Below are positions 19,510-29,224 of a stretch of 64,000 nucleotides of DNA, one piece after another. Below the pieces are notes generated by a model. That model ran no database searches. It had not been told where the DNA came from and was given only the letters and a program-made list of their open reading frames with translations. This DNA is from Serinibacter salmoneus (GTDB lineage: Bacteria > Actinomycetota > Actinomycetes > Actinomycetales > Beutenbergiaceae), in NCBI RefSeq assembly GCF_002563925.1, contig NZ_PDJD01000001.1, positions 2,610,973 to 2,674,972 on the forward strand. The letters run 5' to 3'. The position numbers and the translations under genes were made by a program. How positions within the stretch are numbered: position 1 is the stretch's first letter; every line of letters starts with the position of its first letter.

Positions 19510-20469
19510 TCAGAGACCGGTCTCTCCGGGGGTGGGCGCGTCGGGCGCGGTGTCCACCCCGGTGCGGTCCCCGATGGTGACCTGCCACAGCTCCTCCCAC
19601 ACGCCGTCGGCCTCGATCTGCTCGAGGAAGGCGTTGATGAACTCCACCGCGTCGCTCTCCAACGGCACGCCGATCCCGTAGAGGTCCTCCGGCCCGAAGG
19701 AGTCCCCGACGATCTTGACGGTGCCGCCCTGGGCGAGCACCGCGTTCAGCAGCAGGGTCTCGTCGATGACGTAGGCATCGGCGTTGCCGTTGATCACGGC
19801 CTCCAGCGCCTGGGCGTGGTCCGGCAGGGCGAGGATCTCCGCCTCCGGCGCCTCGGACTCAAGCAGCGTCTCCCCGGTGGAGCCCGCCTGGGTCGCCACG
19901 GTCTTGCCCGCGAGGTCCTCCAGGGAGGTGATCTCCTCGTTGTCCGCGTTCACCAGGATCCCGGCCTGGGAGGAGTAGTAGGGGCCGGCGAAACCGACCC
20001 GCTCGGCACGCTCGGGCGTGATCGAGTACGTCGCGAAGACCGTGTCCACGTCGCCGTTGACCAGCAGTTCCTCGCGTGTGTCGACCGAGACCTGGGTGAG
20101 CTCGGTGCTCACCTCGCCGAGGATGTACTGCGAGAGCAGTTGGGACAGGCCCGCGTCGAACCCGCGGACCGTGCCGTCGGCGGTCGGGTCCAGGAGCGAG
20201 AACAGGTTGGAGGTCTCCGTGCCCCCGACCTCCAGCACCCCGGCCTCACGCACCGCGCTGGCCCAGGCGTTCGCCTCGACCGTGGCGTCATCGGCCACCG
20301 GGCCGGAGGCGATCACCGCGTCGTAGGCAGCCACATCGAGGTCGGCGCCCACCTGGGCGTCCGCGCCCTCGCTCCCGGAGGTCTCGGTGGCGGACTCCTC
20401 GGGCGAGCAGGCGGCAAGTCCCACGGCGACGAGGGCGGCCGTGGCCGCCGCCAGAACACGTCGTGACAT
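19510..20469 (-). CDS. Glutamate-type ABC transporter substrate-binding lipoprotein
   Basis: 319-aa lipoprotein receptor, family 3 solute-binding protein. Start at 20467-20469 is set by GAAGGAGC seven bases upstream and gives signal LAAATAALVAVGLAAC with lipobox Cys about residue 21; an ATG 11 codons further up is less likely. Mature part has RGFDAGLSQLLSQYILG, the family stretch VDTVFATYSITPERAERVGFAGPYY, and LAGKTVATQAGSTGE. Resembles GluB of Corynebacterium (glutamate), but other polar amino acids are possible. First gene of the gluBCD-like operon; the usual first gene, the ATPase gluA, is missing here. Confidence 0.9.
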   Translation of the reverse strand: MSRRVLAAATAALVAVGLAACSPEESATETSGSEGADAQVGADLDVAAYDAVIASGPVADDATVEANAWASAVREAGVLEVGGTETSNLFSLLDPTADGTVRGFDAGLSQLLSQYILGEVSTELTQVSVDTREELLVNGDVDTVFATYSITPERAERVGFAGPYYSSQAGILVNADNEEITSLEDLAGKTVATQAGSTGETLLESEAPEAEILALPDHAQALEAVINGNADAYVIDETLLLNAVLAQGGTVKIVGDSFGPEDLYGIGVPLESDAVEFINAFLEQIEADGVWEELWQVTIGDRTGVDTAPDAPTPGETGL

Positions 20470-20538
20470 GAATGGGCTCCTTCGATCGGATGACGAGGTC
20501 ATGCTGGGTCGAGCCTCGTGCTGAGGTCGTGCACCGCG

Positions 20539-20600
20539 AGGCTAGTGACCCGCGGGCCGCCACTGGTGAACCAGCTTTGCGTCTCACCCATCGAGACGCA
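20539..20600 (-). promoter_or_regulatory. Promoter/operator region of the gluB-like operon
   Basis: Minus-strand -10-like TAGCCT (20544-20539) lies below two palindromes: CTGGTGAACCAG (20563-20574) and TGCGTCTC-N7-GAGACGCA (20578-20600). Positions fit operators around -35 to -70. The cognate regulator is not encoded next to it. Confidence 0.55.
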
Positions 20601-20704
20601 GGTTCCTTCTCGCGCTCGGCTGCCCGGCACGCTGTGACGGGACTCACTCGCGCTCCGGACCGGGCGCGCACCCCGGGCGTCCGCACGCGAACTACGCTCG
20701 CCTC

Positions 20705-21037
20705 GTGATCTTCAAGGCCATCGGCGACTCGCGCCCCTACCCCGATCATGGCCTGGTCACCACGCGCGACTGGTCGCGCATACCGCCACGCCAGGTCCGC
20801 CTCGACCAGCTCACCACGGTGCGTTCGCAGTTGGATCTGCATCAACTGCTGACTCAGGACTCCACGTTCTTCGGCGACCTCTTCCCGCACGTGGTGGCAT
20901 GGCGTGGGGATCTCTACCTCGAGGACGGTCTGCAGCGAGCGCTGCGCTCCGCGCTCCACCAGCGCCTGGTGATCCATGCCCGCGTGCTGGAGCTCGACGG
21001 CGAGGCCGGCGGACCGGGCAGTACGGTAGTGCCGTGA
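20705..21037 (+). CDS. Conserved actinobacterial protein, VapB-antitoxin-like annotation
   Basis: 110-aa basic protein starting GTG with the conserved opening IFKAIGDSRPYPDHGL and WSRIPPRQVRLDQL, then DSTFFGDLFPHVVAWRGDLYLEDGLQRALR. Proteins of this type are widespread in actinobacteria and often labelled type II antitoxin VapB family, but no VapC (PIN-domain) toxin is adjacent and I see no reason to call it a functional antitoxin. Coupled by a GTGA overlap to the LytR_C gene, an arrangement usual for the family. Confidence 0.7.
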   Translation: MIFKAIGDSRPYPDHGLVTTRDWSRIPPRQVRLDQLTTVRSQLDLHQLLTQDSTFFGDLFPHVVAWRGDLYLEDGLQRALRSALHQRLVIHARVLELDGEAGGPGSTVVP

Positions 21038-21654
21038 CCGTGCACTCTCCCGACCCGGCAACCCGGCGCCGGGCGCTGCGCCGCCGTCACCTGCTGCAGC
21101 GCCAGACCATCATCTTCGGCACTCTGATCGTGGCGCTCATCGTCCTGGCTCTCGCGGCACTCGCCGTGTACTCCGGTCAGATCCCGCCGCCGTTCGACGA
21201 GGAGTGGTACGACGCGAATCCCGAGGACTCGGTGGTGGAGACCACGCCGTGCCCGGCGCCCGACGCCACCCCGGTCTCCTGGGGTGCGATCACCGCGAAC
21301 GTCTACAACGGCACGGAGATCGGCGGGCTTGCCGCCCAGACGGGTGAGAGCCTGGAGGGACTCGGCGTGGTCATCGGCACCGAGGCGAACTACCCGCAGG
21401 GCAGTTACGCCGGAGCGACCCGCCTCGTGACGGGCACCGCCGGGATCGACGACGCCTACACGCTGGCCCTGGTGCTCCCCGAGGCCGAGATCGTCTACGA
21501 CGCCACCAAGCAGGACGCGGTGGTCGACGTGGTGCTGGGGGCCGAGTTCGGCGGTGTGGGCGATGGCGATGCCGTCGACGGGTCTCAACCGCTCGTGGGC
21601 CTGGAAGGCTGCACAGCGTTCGCCGATCTCGGCGTCTCCACCGCCGGAGCCTGA
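21034..21654 (+). CDS. Membrane-anchored LytR_C (CpsA/Psr C-terminal) domain protein
   Basis: 206 aa. Basic N terminus (RRRALRRRHLLQRQ), one transmembrane helix (IIFGTLIVALIVLALAALAVY), a Pro-rich linker, then an extracytoplasmic LytR_C domain beginning ITANVYNGTEIGGLAAQTGE and VTGTAGIDDAYTLALVLP. The catalytic LCP phosphotransferase domain is absent, so it is not a cell-wall ligase itself. Start GTG overlaps the upstream stop. Role at the envelope is inferred only from topology. Confidence 0.8.
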   Translation: MTVHSPDPATRRRALRRRHLLQRQTIIFGTLIVALIVLALAALAVYSGQIPPPFDEEWYDANPEDSVVETTPCPAPDATPVSWGAITANVYNGTEIGGLAAQTGESLEGLGVVIGTEANYPQGSYAGATRLVTGTAGIDDAYTLALVLPEAEIVYDATKQDAVVDVVLGAEFGGVGDGDAVDGSQPLVGLEGCTAFADLGVSTAGA

Positions 21655-21667
21655 GCCGCCCGGGACC

Positions 21668-22471
21668 TCACGCTCCGGCGGGCCGCCGTCGGTTCTTCAA
21701 CGCCTCCTGCAGGGTCTTGAGGATCAGGAAGACCAGGAACGCCACGAACAGCAGGTTCGCGACCTGGGGCGCGATGGCGCCCGCCGTGAGGGTGCCCAGT
21801 GCCACGGTCACGCAGGCGCTGACGCCGATGATCGCGCCGGCACGGAGGTCCACATTGCGCCGCCGTAGGTTCCCGATCGTCCCGGACACGGCGGTCGGCA
21901 GCATCATCAGCAGCGAGGTGCCACGGGCCAACAGGTCGGAGTACCCGAACAGCAGGATCATCGCCGGCACCACGATCACGCCGCCGCCCACACCCAGCAG
22001 CCCGGACAGCACACCGGTGGCCAGTCCCACCGCGATCAGTCCGAGTACCAGGCCCACGGTCATCTCCACCTCGGCGTCGCGCACGGGAACCGTGAAGGCG
22101 AGCTGGACAGCGACGACCACGAGGAACGCGATGAAGGCCCAACGCAGGGTCTGGTTCGACAGCCTCGACAGCAGCCAGGTGCCGATCTGCGCCCCGATCA
22201 CGGTGCCGACGGCGAGGATCGCCGCGGTCAGGACGTGCACGTTCCCGTCGATCCCGTAGGTGATGGCGCCCACCAGGGAGGTCGGCACGATCGCCAGCAG
22301 GGACGTCCCGGAGGCGAGCTTGCGGTCGAACACGGCGAAGGCCACCAGGGCGGGCACGATGACCGTGCCCCCTCCCACGCCGAACAGGCCCGAGAGGTAC
22401 CCGGCACCGAGACCGATCAGGGCGTAGACCCACCAGGCCGCGCCACGCTGCGCCTCGAGGTCGGCGCTCAC
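21668..22471 (-). CDS. TauE/SafE family membrane transporter (second copy)
   Basis: 267 aa, about eight membrane segments. Duplicated signatures [23 protein letters not shown] and [22 protein letters not shown]. Substrate probably an anion or organosulfur compound, by family. Start overlaps the purL stop by 4 bases, so it is translationally coupled to purL although there is no evident metabolic link. Its motifs are closer to the canonical family than those of the copy at 10122-10892, suggesting different substrates. Confidence 0.9.
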   Translation of the reverse strand: MSADLEAQRGAAWWVYALIGLGAGYLSGLFGVGGGTVIVPALVAFAVFDRKLASGTSLLAIVPTSLVGAITYGIDGNVHVLTAAILAVGTVIGAQIGTWLLSRLSNQTLRWAFIAFLVVVAVQLAFTVPVRDAEVEMTVGLVLGLIAVGLATGVLSGLLGVGGGVIVVPAMILLFGYSDLLARGTSLLMMLPTAVSGTIGNLRRRNVDLRAGAIIGVSACVTVALGTLTAGAIAPQVANLLFVAFLVFLILKTLQEALKNRRRPAGA

Positions 22472-24786
22472 GCCCCCGCCCCGAAGTACCGGGGCAGCGT
22501 TCCTCGGTGAGCCTCTCGCAACTCATCCAGGGACAGGGTCAGCGGGAGGGGGCCCTCGAGCACGAGTTCGCCGTCGTCGCTGGTCTCGCCCAGTCGCAGC
22601 ACCGGGACCCCGCGCGCAGTGCACAGGTCCGCGAAGGCGACGTCCGCACCGCGCGGAACGCTCACCACGGCGCGCCCGGCGGACTCGGAGAACAGCGCCA
22701 CGGCCGTCTCCACGCCGTCGCGCTCGAGCAGTGCGGCGAGATCGAGGTGGGCGCCCACACCGAACCGCAGGGTTCCCTCCACCAGCGCCTGCACGAGTCC
22801 CCCGGCGGACAGGTCGTGGGCTGCGGTGACCAGTTCGTCACGCGAGGCATTGACCAGGACAGCCGCCAGGGCTCGCTCCGCGCGCAGGTCGAGGTGCGGC
22901 GGTGTGCCGCCGAGGTGCTGGTGCACCGTCCTGGCCCACGCCGAACCGTCGAGCTCCGCGCGCGTGGTCCCCAGGAGATACAGGCTCTCGCCCTCGTGAC
23001 GCCAACCCGACGGCGTGGCGTGAGCGACGTCGTCGAGCACACCGAGCACCCCGACGACCGGGGTGGGGTTGATGGAGGAGTCGATGCGGCCGGGGGCGCC
23101 GGTGCCGTTGTACAGCGAGACATTCCCGCCGGTGACCGGCACCTCGAGGACCTGGCAGGCATCGGCGAGCCCGGTGATGGCCTGGACGAGCTGCCACATC
23201 GAGTCCGGGTCCTCGGGGCTGCCGAAGTTCAGGCAGTCGGTGACCGCCAGGGGTCGAGCGCCGACCGTGGCGACGTTGCGGTAGGACTCCGCGAGCGCGT
23301 GCTGCGCGCCCAGGTAGGGATCCAGTTTCGCGAACCTGCCATTGGCGTCGGTGGCGATGGCCACTCCGAGGCCGCTGCTCTCGTCCACCCGGATCACCCC
23401 GGCGTCATCGGGCATGGCCTGCGCGGTGTTCCCCTGCACGTACCGGTCGTACTGGTCGGTCACCCAGGCGGCCGAGGCCAGGTTGGGGCTCGCCACCAGC
23501 GCCATCACCTGCGCACGCAGCGCCTCCGGGGTGGTGGGCAGAGCAAGGGCGGCGGCGGAGTCGGCGTTCAGCGCGTCCTGCCACGCCGGGCGGGCATAGG
23601 GCCGGTCGTAGACCGGCCCCTCGTGCGCGACGGTGCGGGGATCCACGTCCACGATGCGGTGCCCCTGGTGATCGATGGTCAGACGGCCGGAGTCGTTGAC
23701 CTCGCCGATCACAGCGGTCTCCACGTCCCACTTGCCGGTCACGGCGAGGAACGCCTCGAGCTTCTCGGGCGTGACCACCGCCATCATCCGCTCCTGCGAC
23801 TCCGACATCAGGATCTCGCCGGCGGTCAGGCTCGGGTCGCGCAGCGGCACGTCGTCCAGGTCCACGTGCATGCCGCCGTCACCGTTGGAGGCGAGCTCGC
23901 TCGTGGCGCAGGAGATGCCGGCCGCGCCCAGGTCCTGGATGCCCTCCACGAGGCCCCCCGCGTACAACTCCAGGCAGCACTCGATGAGGACCTTCTCCAT
24001 GAAGGGGTCACCCACCTGCACGCTGGGGCGCTTCGCGGGCACGCCGTCCTCGAAGGTCTCACTCGCCAGGATCGAGGCGCCACCGATCCCGTCGCCGCCG
24101 GTGCGGGCCCCGAACAGGACCACCTTGTTGCCGGCGCCGGAGGCGTTGGCGAGGTGCACGTCCTCGTGCCGCAACACCCCGACACACAGCGCATTGACCA
24201 GCGGGTTGCCCTGGTAGCAGGTGTCGAACTCGGTCTCCCCGCCGATGTTCGGCAGGCCGAGGCTGTTCGCGTACCCTCCGACCCCGCTCACCACACCGTG
24301 CACCACCCGCGCGGTGTCGGGATGGTCGATCGCACCGAATCGCAGCTGGTCCATCACGGCGACCGGGCGCGCGCCCATCGAGATGATGTCACGCACGATG
24401 CCGCCGACCCCGGTGGCGGCGCCCTGATAGGGCTCCACATAACTGGGGTGGTTGTGGGACTCCACCTTGAAGGTGACCGCCCATCCCTCGCCGATGTCGA
24501 CCACACCGGCGTTCTCCCCGATGCCGACCAGCAGGTGCTCACGCATCGCTGGGGTGGTCTTCTCCCCGAACTGACGCAGGTGCTTCTTGCTGGACTTGTA
24601 GGAGCAGTGCTCACTCCACATCACCGAGTACATGGCGAGTTCGGCCGCGGTGGGCCGGCGGCCCAACAGCGAGACGATCTCGGCGTACTCGTTCGCCTTC
24701 AGGCCGAGTTCGGCGAAGGGGAGTGTGACATCGGGTGTGGCGGCAGCGTGGTCGACGGTGTCGGGGAGCTGGGAGGCGGCGCTCAT
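22468..24786 (-). CDS. purL: Phosphoribosylformylglycinamidine synthase subunit PurL
   Basis: Small-type PurL (772 aa) that converts FGAR to FGAM using ammonia delivered by PurQ with PurS. Conserved parts: [44 protein letters not shown]-like [43 protein letters not shown] and [14 protein letters not shown]. purQ is in the same window but 40 kb away at the right edge, and purS is not seen, so the usual purSQL cluster is split. Begins 32 bases downstream of the transglutaminase-like gene and may share its transcript. Confidence 0.97.
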   Translation of the reverse strand: MSAASQLPDTVDHAAATPDVTLPFAELGLKANEYAEIVSLLGRRPTAAELAMYSVMWSEHCSYKSSKKHLRQFGEKTTPAMREHLLVGIGENAGVVDIGEGWAVTFKVESHNHPSYVEPYQGAATGVGGIVRDIISMGARPVAVMDQLRFGAIDHPDTARVVHGVVSGVGGYANSLGLPNIGGETEFDTCYQGNPLVNALCVGVLRHEDVHLANASGAGNKVVLFGARTGGDGIGGASILASETFEDGVPAKRPSVQVGDPFMEKVLIECCLELYAGGLVEGIQDLGAAGISCATSELASNGDGGMHVDLDDVPLRDPSLTAGEILMSESQERMMAVVTPEKLEAFLAVTGKWDVETAVIGEVNDSGRLTIDHQGHRIVDVDPRTVAHEGPVYDRPYARPAWQDALNADSAAALALPTTPEALRAQVMALVASPNLASAAWVTDQYDRYVQGNTAQAMPDDAGVIRVDESSGLGVAIATDANGRFAKLDPYLGAQHALAESYRNVATVGARPLAVTDCLNFGSPEDPDSMWQLVQAITGLADACQVLEVPVTGGNVSLYNGTGAPGRIDSSINPTPVVGVLGVLDDVAHATPSGWRHEGESLYLLGTTRAELDGSAWARTVHQHLGGTPPHLDLRAERALAAVLVNASRDELVTAAHDLSAGGLVQALVEGTLRFGVGAHLDLAALLERDGVETAVALFSESAGRAVVSVPRGADVAFADLCTARGVPVLRLGETSDDGELVLEGPLPLTLSLDELREAHRGTLPRYFGAGA

Positions 24787-24818
24787 GTCATCCTGTCGCG
24801 AGCGGGAATGGGCGTGCC

Positions 24819-27098
24819 TCAGCGTATCGCCCGCAGCGACGCGCGGGAGAGCCGAGCTCGCCAGCGCCGTATCGCGGACCGCTCCCGCAGCGCCCCGGCG
24901 CGCACCCGCTCCAGCGCGTCCCAGGCATCGACGTCACGGCCCGGCGCCAACGCGTCGGGCGCGAACGAGGCCGCATCCGCGGTTCGCGCCAGGAGATCGA
25001 GGTCCTCCTCCAGGGGAGAGACCTCACCCGGGGCCGGCGCGTGCCACACCACCGGCTGCCCCCGGTGCGCCGTCGACGGCGTATCCGCCAGGTCCAGTTC
25101 CCGCGCCACCCGGTGAGCCCGCTCCCGCCGGGTCATCGCCGGCCCGGGGCGCACCCCCAGGTCCCGTGCCAGGTCCAGCGCCTGTTGCCATGCCCCCAGC
25201 GCGCGGGTGTCAGGGTCGGCGGCGCGCCGACGGCGTCGTTCCCGACGCGCCTTGAGCGCGAGGATCACCAGGAGTGGCAGGCTCACCAGCAGCAGGACTC
25301 CCAGAACCGCCGCGATGCGCACGGTCACGGCCAGCCAGCCCGATGCCCCGAGGAGGTCCTGCTCGGAGTCCTCCGGGGGTACCTCCACCGGCTCCTGCGT
25401 CGGTGGCTGGGCGGGTTCAGGAGCCGTCGGCGCCGCCGGTGTGTTACGCGGCTCCGGATCGGGCTCCACCTGCTCCTGCTGTTCGGCGGGCGTCCGCGAG
25501 CGCGGCGGTGTCGGGTCGTACGCGACCCAGCCGGCGGATTCGTAGGCGATCTCGACCCACGCTGTCACGTCCTGCCCTCGTACCTCACCGTCGACCACGG
25601 TGAAGCCCATCACCACCCGCGAGGGCAGCCCCAGTTCCCGTGCCATCAGGGCCATCAGCGACGCGTACTGCTCGTCGTTGCCGACCATGGAGTCCGCCCC
25701 CAGCAACGCCAGCATGCGGTTCAGTCCGTGCCCGGCGGGCGAGTCCAGCGCCGAGGCACCATCGGAGTAGTACCCGGTCCCGGACAGCCGCGTCTCGAGC
25801 TCGCGTGCCGCCTGCGCCGGCGTCGTGGCGGCCGCAGTCCACTCCCGGGCGACCACGCCCACCACCTCGGGGATCTCCGCGAGGTCCTCCAGCGCGTCGC
25901 CTCGCACGTCGAGTCCCTCGAGATCGGCGTCCTCGAGGCTGGGTGGCAGGACCGTCTCCAGGTACAGGCGCTCCCCCGGCGCCATCCCGGTCAGGCTCAG
26001 AGCCGTCCCGGTGAGGGCGTTGTACCGGATCGTGGGGGCCAGCGCCTCGGTGGCGTCCAGGTCGACCGGGTCGCCCACGGTCGGTAGCCACGGTGTCTCC
26101 AGAGCCTCCAGCACGACCTCGACCTCGACCACCTCGGCGGCGGCCACCGGTCCCGCAGCACCCAGCGCCGACTCGTCGCGGCCACCCCAGTGCCGGAAGA
26201 GCGCGGCCGCCGGGGAACTCCTCCAGGTCACGCCGTCGTAGGTGTCCATGACCGCGATCCTCATCCGGGTCCCTGCGGGGAGTCCGGTCGCGGTGAAGAG
26301 GTGATCCTCCGCACGCTCGCCCACGTAGGACCGGAACTGCGCCAGCGGGCTCTGCCAGGCCGAGATGTCGACCGGCGGGGCCACATGATCTCGGATCACC
26401 AGACGCGGCTGGAGCGGCACCAGCAGCGCCACGCCGACGCCGAGTGCCAGCGGGATCACAAGGGCGGCTGTCATGGCGCGCGGCCGGTGCGCGTGCAATC
26501 GTCCGGGACGTGCGATGGTGCGGGCCCACAGCACCACCAGCAGGATCAGGAGGGACCCGACCACGGCAGGGGCCAGCGGGGACCGGTCCGTGAGCACCAG
26601 GCTGAGCAGCATGGCACCGACCGGCAGCAGGACCGCCAGTCGGCGGGCCGAGCCACGCGACCGTGCCACGACCAGTCCCGCGACGGCGCTGGTGGTCAGG
26701 CCGATCACCCACGGCACGACCGCGACCTGGGGAGCGGACCCGAGCGGCGCCTGCAGGGTGAGTGCATCCTTCCACCCCTGGTACCACCCGGTAGCGGCAC
26801 CGGTCAGGGACTGCCACCAGGTGCGCCCTGCGATCGGTGGCGCCACGACCAGGACGTACCCCGCGGCGTAGCAGGCCACGAGCGCGAGACCGAATCTCGC
26901 GATCCCCCACCCGCGCCGCTCGCACACGGCAGCGAGCACCGACCCGGCGGTGACGCCGGCGACCGCGATCAGCACGACGGTGGCCGAGCGGTACGCCGGG
27001 ATCAGGGGCGCCATCGCCAGCAGGCACGCCAGGGGAGCCAGTGCACGCGACCCCACGGAGCGCCGCACGAGCCTCGATGCGGAGGACGGTCGGGTCAT
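24819..27098 (-). CDS. Transglutaminase-like membrane protein (TgpA/DUF3488 type) with degenerate active site
   Basis: 759 aa from the ATG at 27096-27098, four bases after the DUF58 stop. About six N-terminal hydrophobic helices (residues 15-215), a large extracytoplasmic transglutaminase-like domain (to about 540), a Pro/Glu linker, another transmembrane helix (about 600-625), and a cytoplasmic basic tail. In active transglutaminases the core reads CEQ...H-A-W...DPT; here the Cys position is Asp ([17 protein letters not shown]475) and the His position is Thr ([11 protein letters not shown]512), while the Asp (YDPTPPR, D528) is kept. It is therefore probably non-catalytic. Always found with MoxR and DUF58, as here; the function of that set is unknown. 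Confidence 0.85.
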   Translation of the reverse strand: MTRPSSASRLVRRSVGSRALAPLACLLAMAPLIPAYRSATVVLIAVAGVTAGSVLAAVCERRGWGIARFGLALVACYAAGYVLVVAPPIAGRTWWQSLTGAATGWYQGWKDALTLQAPLGSAPQVAVVPWVIGLTTSAVAGLVVARSRGSARRLAVLLPVGAMLLSLVLTDRSPLAPAVVGSLLILLVVLWARTIARPGRLHAHRPRAMTAALVIPLALGVGVALLVPLQPRLVIRDHVAPPVDISAWQSPLAQFRSYVGERAEDHLFTATGLPAGTRMRIAVMDTYDGVTWRSSPAAALFRHWGGRDESALGAAGPVAAAEVVEVEVVLEALETPWLPTVGDPVDLDATEALAPTIRYNALTGTALSLTGMAPGERLYLETVLPPSLEDADLEGLDVRGDALEDLAEIPEVVGVVAREWTAAATTPAQAARELETRLSGTGYYSDGASALDSPAGHGLNRMLALLGADSMVGNDEQYASLMALMARELGLPSRVVMGFTVVDGEVRGQDVTAWVEIAYESAGWVAYDPTPPRSRTPAEQQEQVEPDPEPRNTPAAPTAPEPAQPPTQEPVEVPPEDSEQDLLGASGWLAVTVRIAAVLGVLLLVSLPLLVILALKARRERRRRRAADPDTRALGAWQQALDLARDLGVRPGPAMTRRERAHRVARELDLADTPSTAHRGQPVVWHAPAPGEVSPLEEDLDLLARTADAASFAPDALAPGRDVDAWDALERVRAGALRERSAIRRWRARLSRASLRAIR

Positions 27099-27102
27099 CG
27101 CG

Positions 27103-28266
27103 CTACTCCACGCTCGCAGCCGAGATCCGCCGGGTGAGACCGGGCAACTCGCTGAGGTCACCGAGTCGCACCATGACGTCGGCTCCCCAGGAGCGCACGG
27201 TCACCCCCGCCCCGGGTCTGCACACGATCGCCACCCGACGCGACGACCCCGGGATGTGCGACAGCGCCGCGCGCACCTGTGCGGGGGGCGCGGCCGCGCC
27301 GGTCACCACCACCACGAGGGAGGCGTCGGGAACGATCCGCCGGACCACGCTCGCAGCCCGCTGCGAGGACTCCCCGCCCGCTCGCGGATCCACAGCGCAC
27401 AAGGCGTCCAGGAGGGCGGTCGGGGTCTGCACGGGCAGCTCTCGGCCCGCGACCGCCACCACACCACGGCCCTCCCGCACCTCCATCGCGGCGATGGAGG
27501 CGAATACGCTGACCGCGAGCTCGATGTCGCGGCGCCCGCGGTACTCCTGCTCGTCCATGGCCAGGACGAGCGCGGTGCGGGTGCGGCGCACGTCCTCGTC
27601 CTGGCGCACCACCACCCGACCGGTGCGCGCGGTGGAGCGCCAGTGGATACGCCGCACGTCGTCACCGGGGGTGTAGGCGCGCAGGGCGTGAAAGGCAAGG
27701 TTCGCCTCGGCAAAGGCGCTCAGCGCACGACCTTCCAGGTCCCGCACCTGTCCACTCACCGCGGCCGGAGCGGACACCGTCCGGGGGTGCACGAAGATGG
27801 ACGTGCGACCGCTCCATACCCGTCGACGACGCACCAGGCCCAGGGCATCGGTGCGCACCGTGGTCGCCGGACCCACGGTCACCACAGCACGGTGATGGGT
27901 GGGGACCTCGAGTTCTGCCACATGCCCGGCACCGGGGCGCAGCGCGGGCACCTCGAATGCCGAGAGTCGGTCCCCCACCATGACCTCGACGATGGAGGCG
28001 GAGACTCGTCGCCGTGAGCGTGAGACGACGCTCACTCGGGCCGAGGTCGCCTCGCCGAGCGCCACCCGCAGCGTGCTCGCGGTGATCTCGACGTGGTAAC
28101 TCGCCACGCCCCGGGCCTGCAGCTCTGCCACCACCAGTGCTGTGATCAGTGACACCCCGGCCGCGAGTGCCTCCACCCACCCGGTGAGCACGCCGAGCAC
28201 GACCCCGATCGGCCCGGTGATCGCCACCCCGTAGCCGAGACGGGTGAGTGTGTGGTCACTCCTCAT
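27103..28266 (-). CDS. DUF58 domain protein
   Basis: 387 aa from the ATG at 28264-28266, overlapping the MoxR stop by 11 bases; an ATG 11 codons upstream is possible. Two N-terminal membrane helices (GVAITGPIGVVLGVLTGW and ALAAGVSLITALVVAE), beta-rich middle, the DUF58 signature YTPGDDVRRIHWRSTARTGR and VRQDEDV, then a VWA-like fold. Such proteins partner MoxR AAA+ ATPases; the VWA-like part may be remodelled by MoxR (inference from family). Confidence 0.9.
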   Translation of the reverse strand: MRSDHTLTRLGYGVAITGPIGVVLGVLTGWVEALAAGVSLITALVVAELQARGVASYHVEITASTLRVALGEATSARVSVVSRSRRRVSASIVEVMVGDRLSAFEVPALRPGAGHVAELEVPTHHRAVVTVGPATTVRTDALGLVRRRRVWSGRTSIFVHPRTVSAPAAVSGQVRDLEGRALSAFAEANLAFHALRAYTPGDDVRRIHWRSTARTGRVVVRQDEDVRRTRTALVLAMDEQEYRGRRDIELAVSVFASIAAMEVREGRGVVAVAGRELPVQTPTALLDALCAVDPRAGGESSQRAASVVRRIVPDASLVVVVTGAAAPPAQVRAALSHIPGSSRRVAIVCRPGAGVTVRSWGADVMVRLGDLSELPGLTRRISAASVE

Positions 28267-29224
28267 CGGCGCTGGGCGCGGGGACGAGTGCGAGCGCATC
28301 CTCGACGACCGCGTCGGGTGTCGCCCCGGCGAACTCCGCGTCCGGGTCCATCACGAGGCGGTGCGCGAGCACCACCAGGGCCAGGTCCTTCACGTCGTCG
28401 GGCAACAGGTAGTGCCGGCCCTGCCCGGCGGCCCACACCTTTCCTGCCCGCACCAGGGCGATCCCGCCGCGCATCGAGGAGCCCAGGACCGTACGCGGGT
28501 CCGACCGTGTCGTCTCCACGAGCGCGTTCACGTAGGCGAGGATCCGGCGGTCGGCGTGGACATCGCTCGCGGCCTGGCCGAGCGCGACCACCTCCTCGGC
28601 ACTCATCACCGGTCCGATCTCCGCAGCGCGGTCACGCAGGGCCGAGCCCTCCAGGACCGCGATCGCCGACTCGGTGTCCGGGTAGCCGATCCTGGTCTTC
28701 ATCAGGAACCGGTCGAGTTGCGCCTCCGGCAACCGGTACGTCCCGGCCTGCTCCACCGGGTTCTGGGTGGCGATGACCATGAACGGATCACCGACCGTGT
28801 GCACGGTGCCGTCCACCGTGACGTGCCCCTCCTCCATCACCTCCAGGAGGGCGGACTGGGTCTTCGGGGATGCCCGGTTGATCTCGTCAGCGAGCACGAT
28901 GGAGGCGAGCACCGGTCCCGGTTGGAAGGTGAAGGACCCGGTCGACTGGTCGTACACCGACACACCGGTCACATCGGTGGGCAACAGATCCGGAGTGAAC
29001 TGGATCCGGCTGTGACTGCCTTGCACCGAGGCGGCGATCGCCCGTGCCAGGGACGTCTTCCCGGTTCCGGGGGCGTCCTCCAGCAGCAGGTGCCCACCCG
29101 CCAGCATGGTGGTCAGGGCCAGCCGGATCACCCGCCGCTTGCCCAGCAGCACGTGTGCCACGTTGTCCGTCAGGGCCTGGAGCGCCGTGGCGAACTCCTG
29201 GGCTCCGGCAGCCGTCATCGTCAT
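28256..29224 (-). CDS. MoxR-family AAA+ ATPase
   Basis: Cytosolic AAA+ chaperone, 322 aa. Walker A DAPGTGKTSLARAIA, Walker B IVLADEINRASPKTQSALLE, sensor FMVIATQNPVEQAGTYRLPE, and arginine-finger/lid region typical of MoxR. ATG overlaps the stop of the giant gene upstream. Members of the family help mature VWA-domain and membrane-associated complexes; the adjacent DUF58 is the expected partner. Confidence 0.95.
   Translation of the reverse strand: MTMTAAGAQEFATALQALTDNVAHVLLGKRRVIRLALTTMLAGGHLLLEDAPGTGKTSLARAIAASVQGSHSRIQFTPDLLPTDVTGVSVYDQSTGSFTFQPGPVLASIVLADEINRASPKTQSALLEVMEEGHVTVDGTVHTVGDPFMVIATQNPVEQAGTYRLPEAQLDRFLMKTRIGYPDTESAIAVLEGSALRDRAAEIGPVMSAEEVVALGQAASDVHADRRILAYVNALVETTRSDPRTVLGSSMRGGIALVRAGKVWAAGQGRHYLLPDDVKDLALVVLAHRLVMDPDAEFAGATPDAVVEDALALVPAPSADEE

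Noticed and set aside
20705-21037. Toxin-antitoxin module
   Set aside because: The VapB-like label is not backed by a neighbouring PIN-domain toxin; the downstream gene is a LytR_C protein.
22507-25116. An 869-codon plus-strand open frame opposite purL
   Set aside because: Shadow of purL and the transglutaminase-like gene; no motif, and purL is unmistakable on the other strand.
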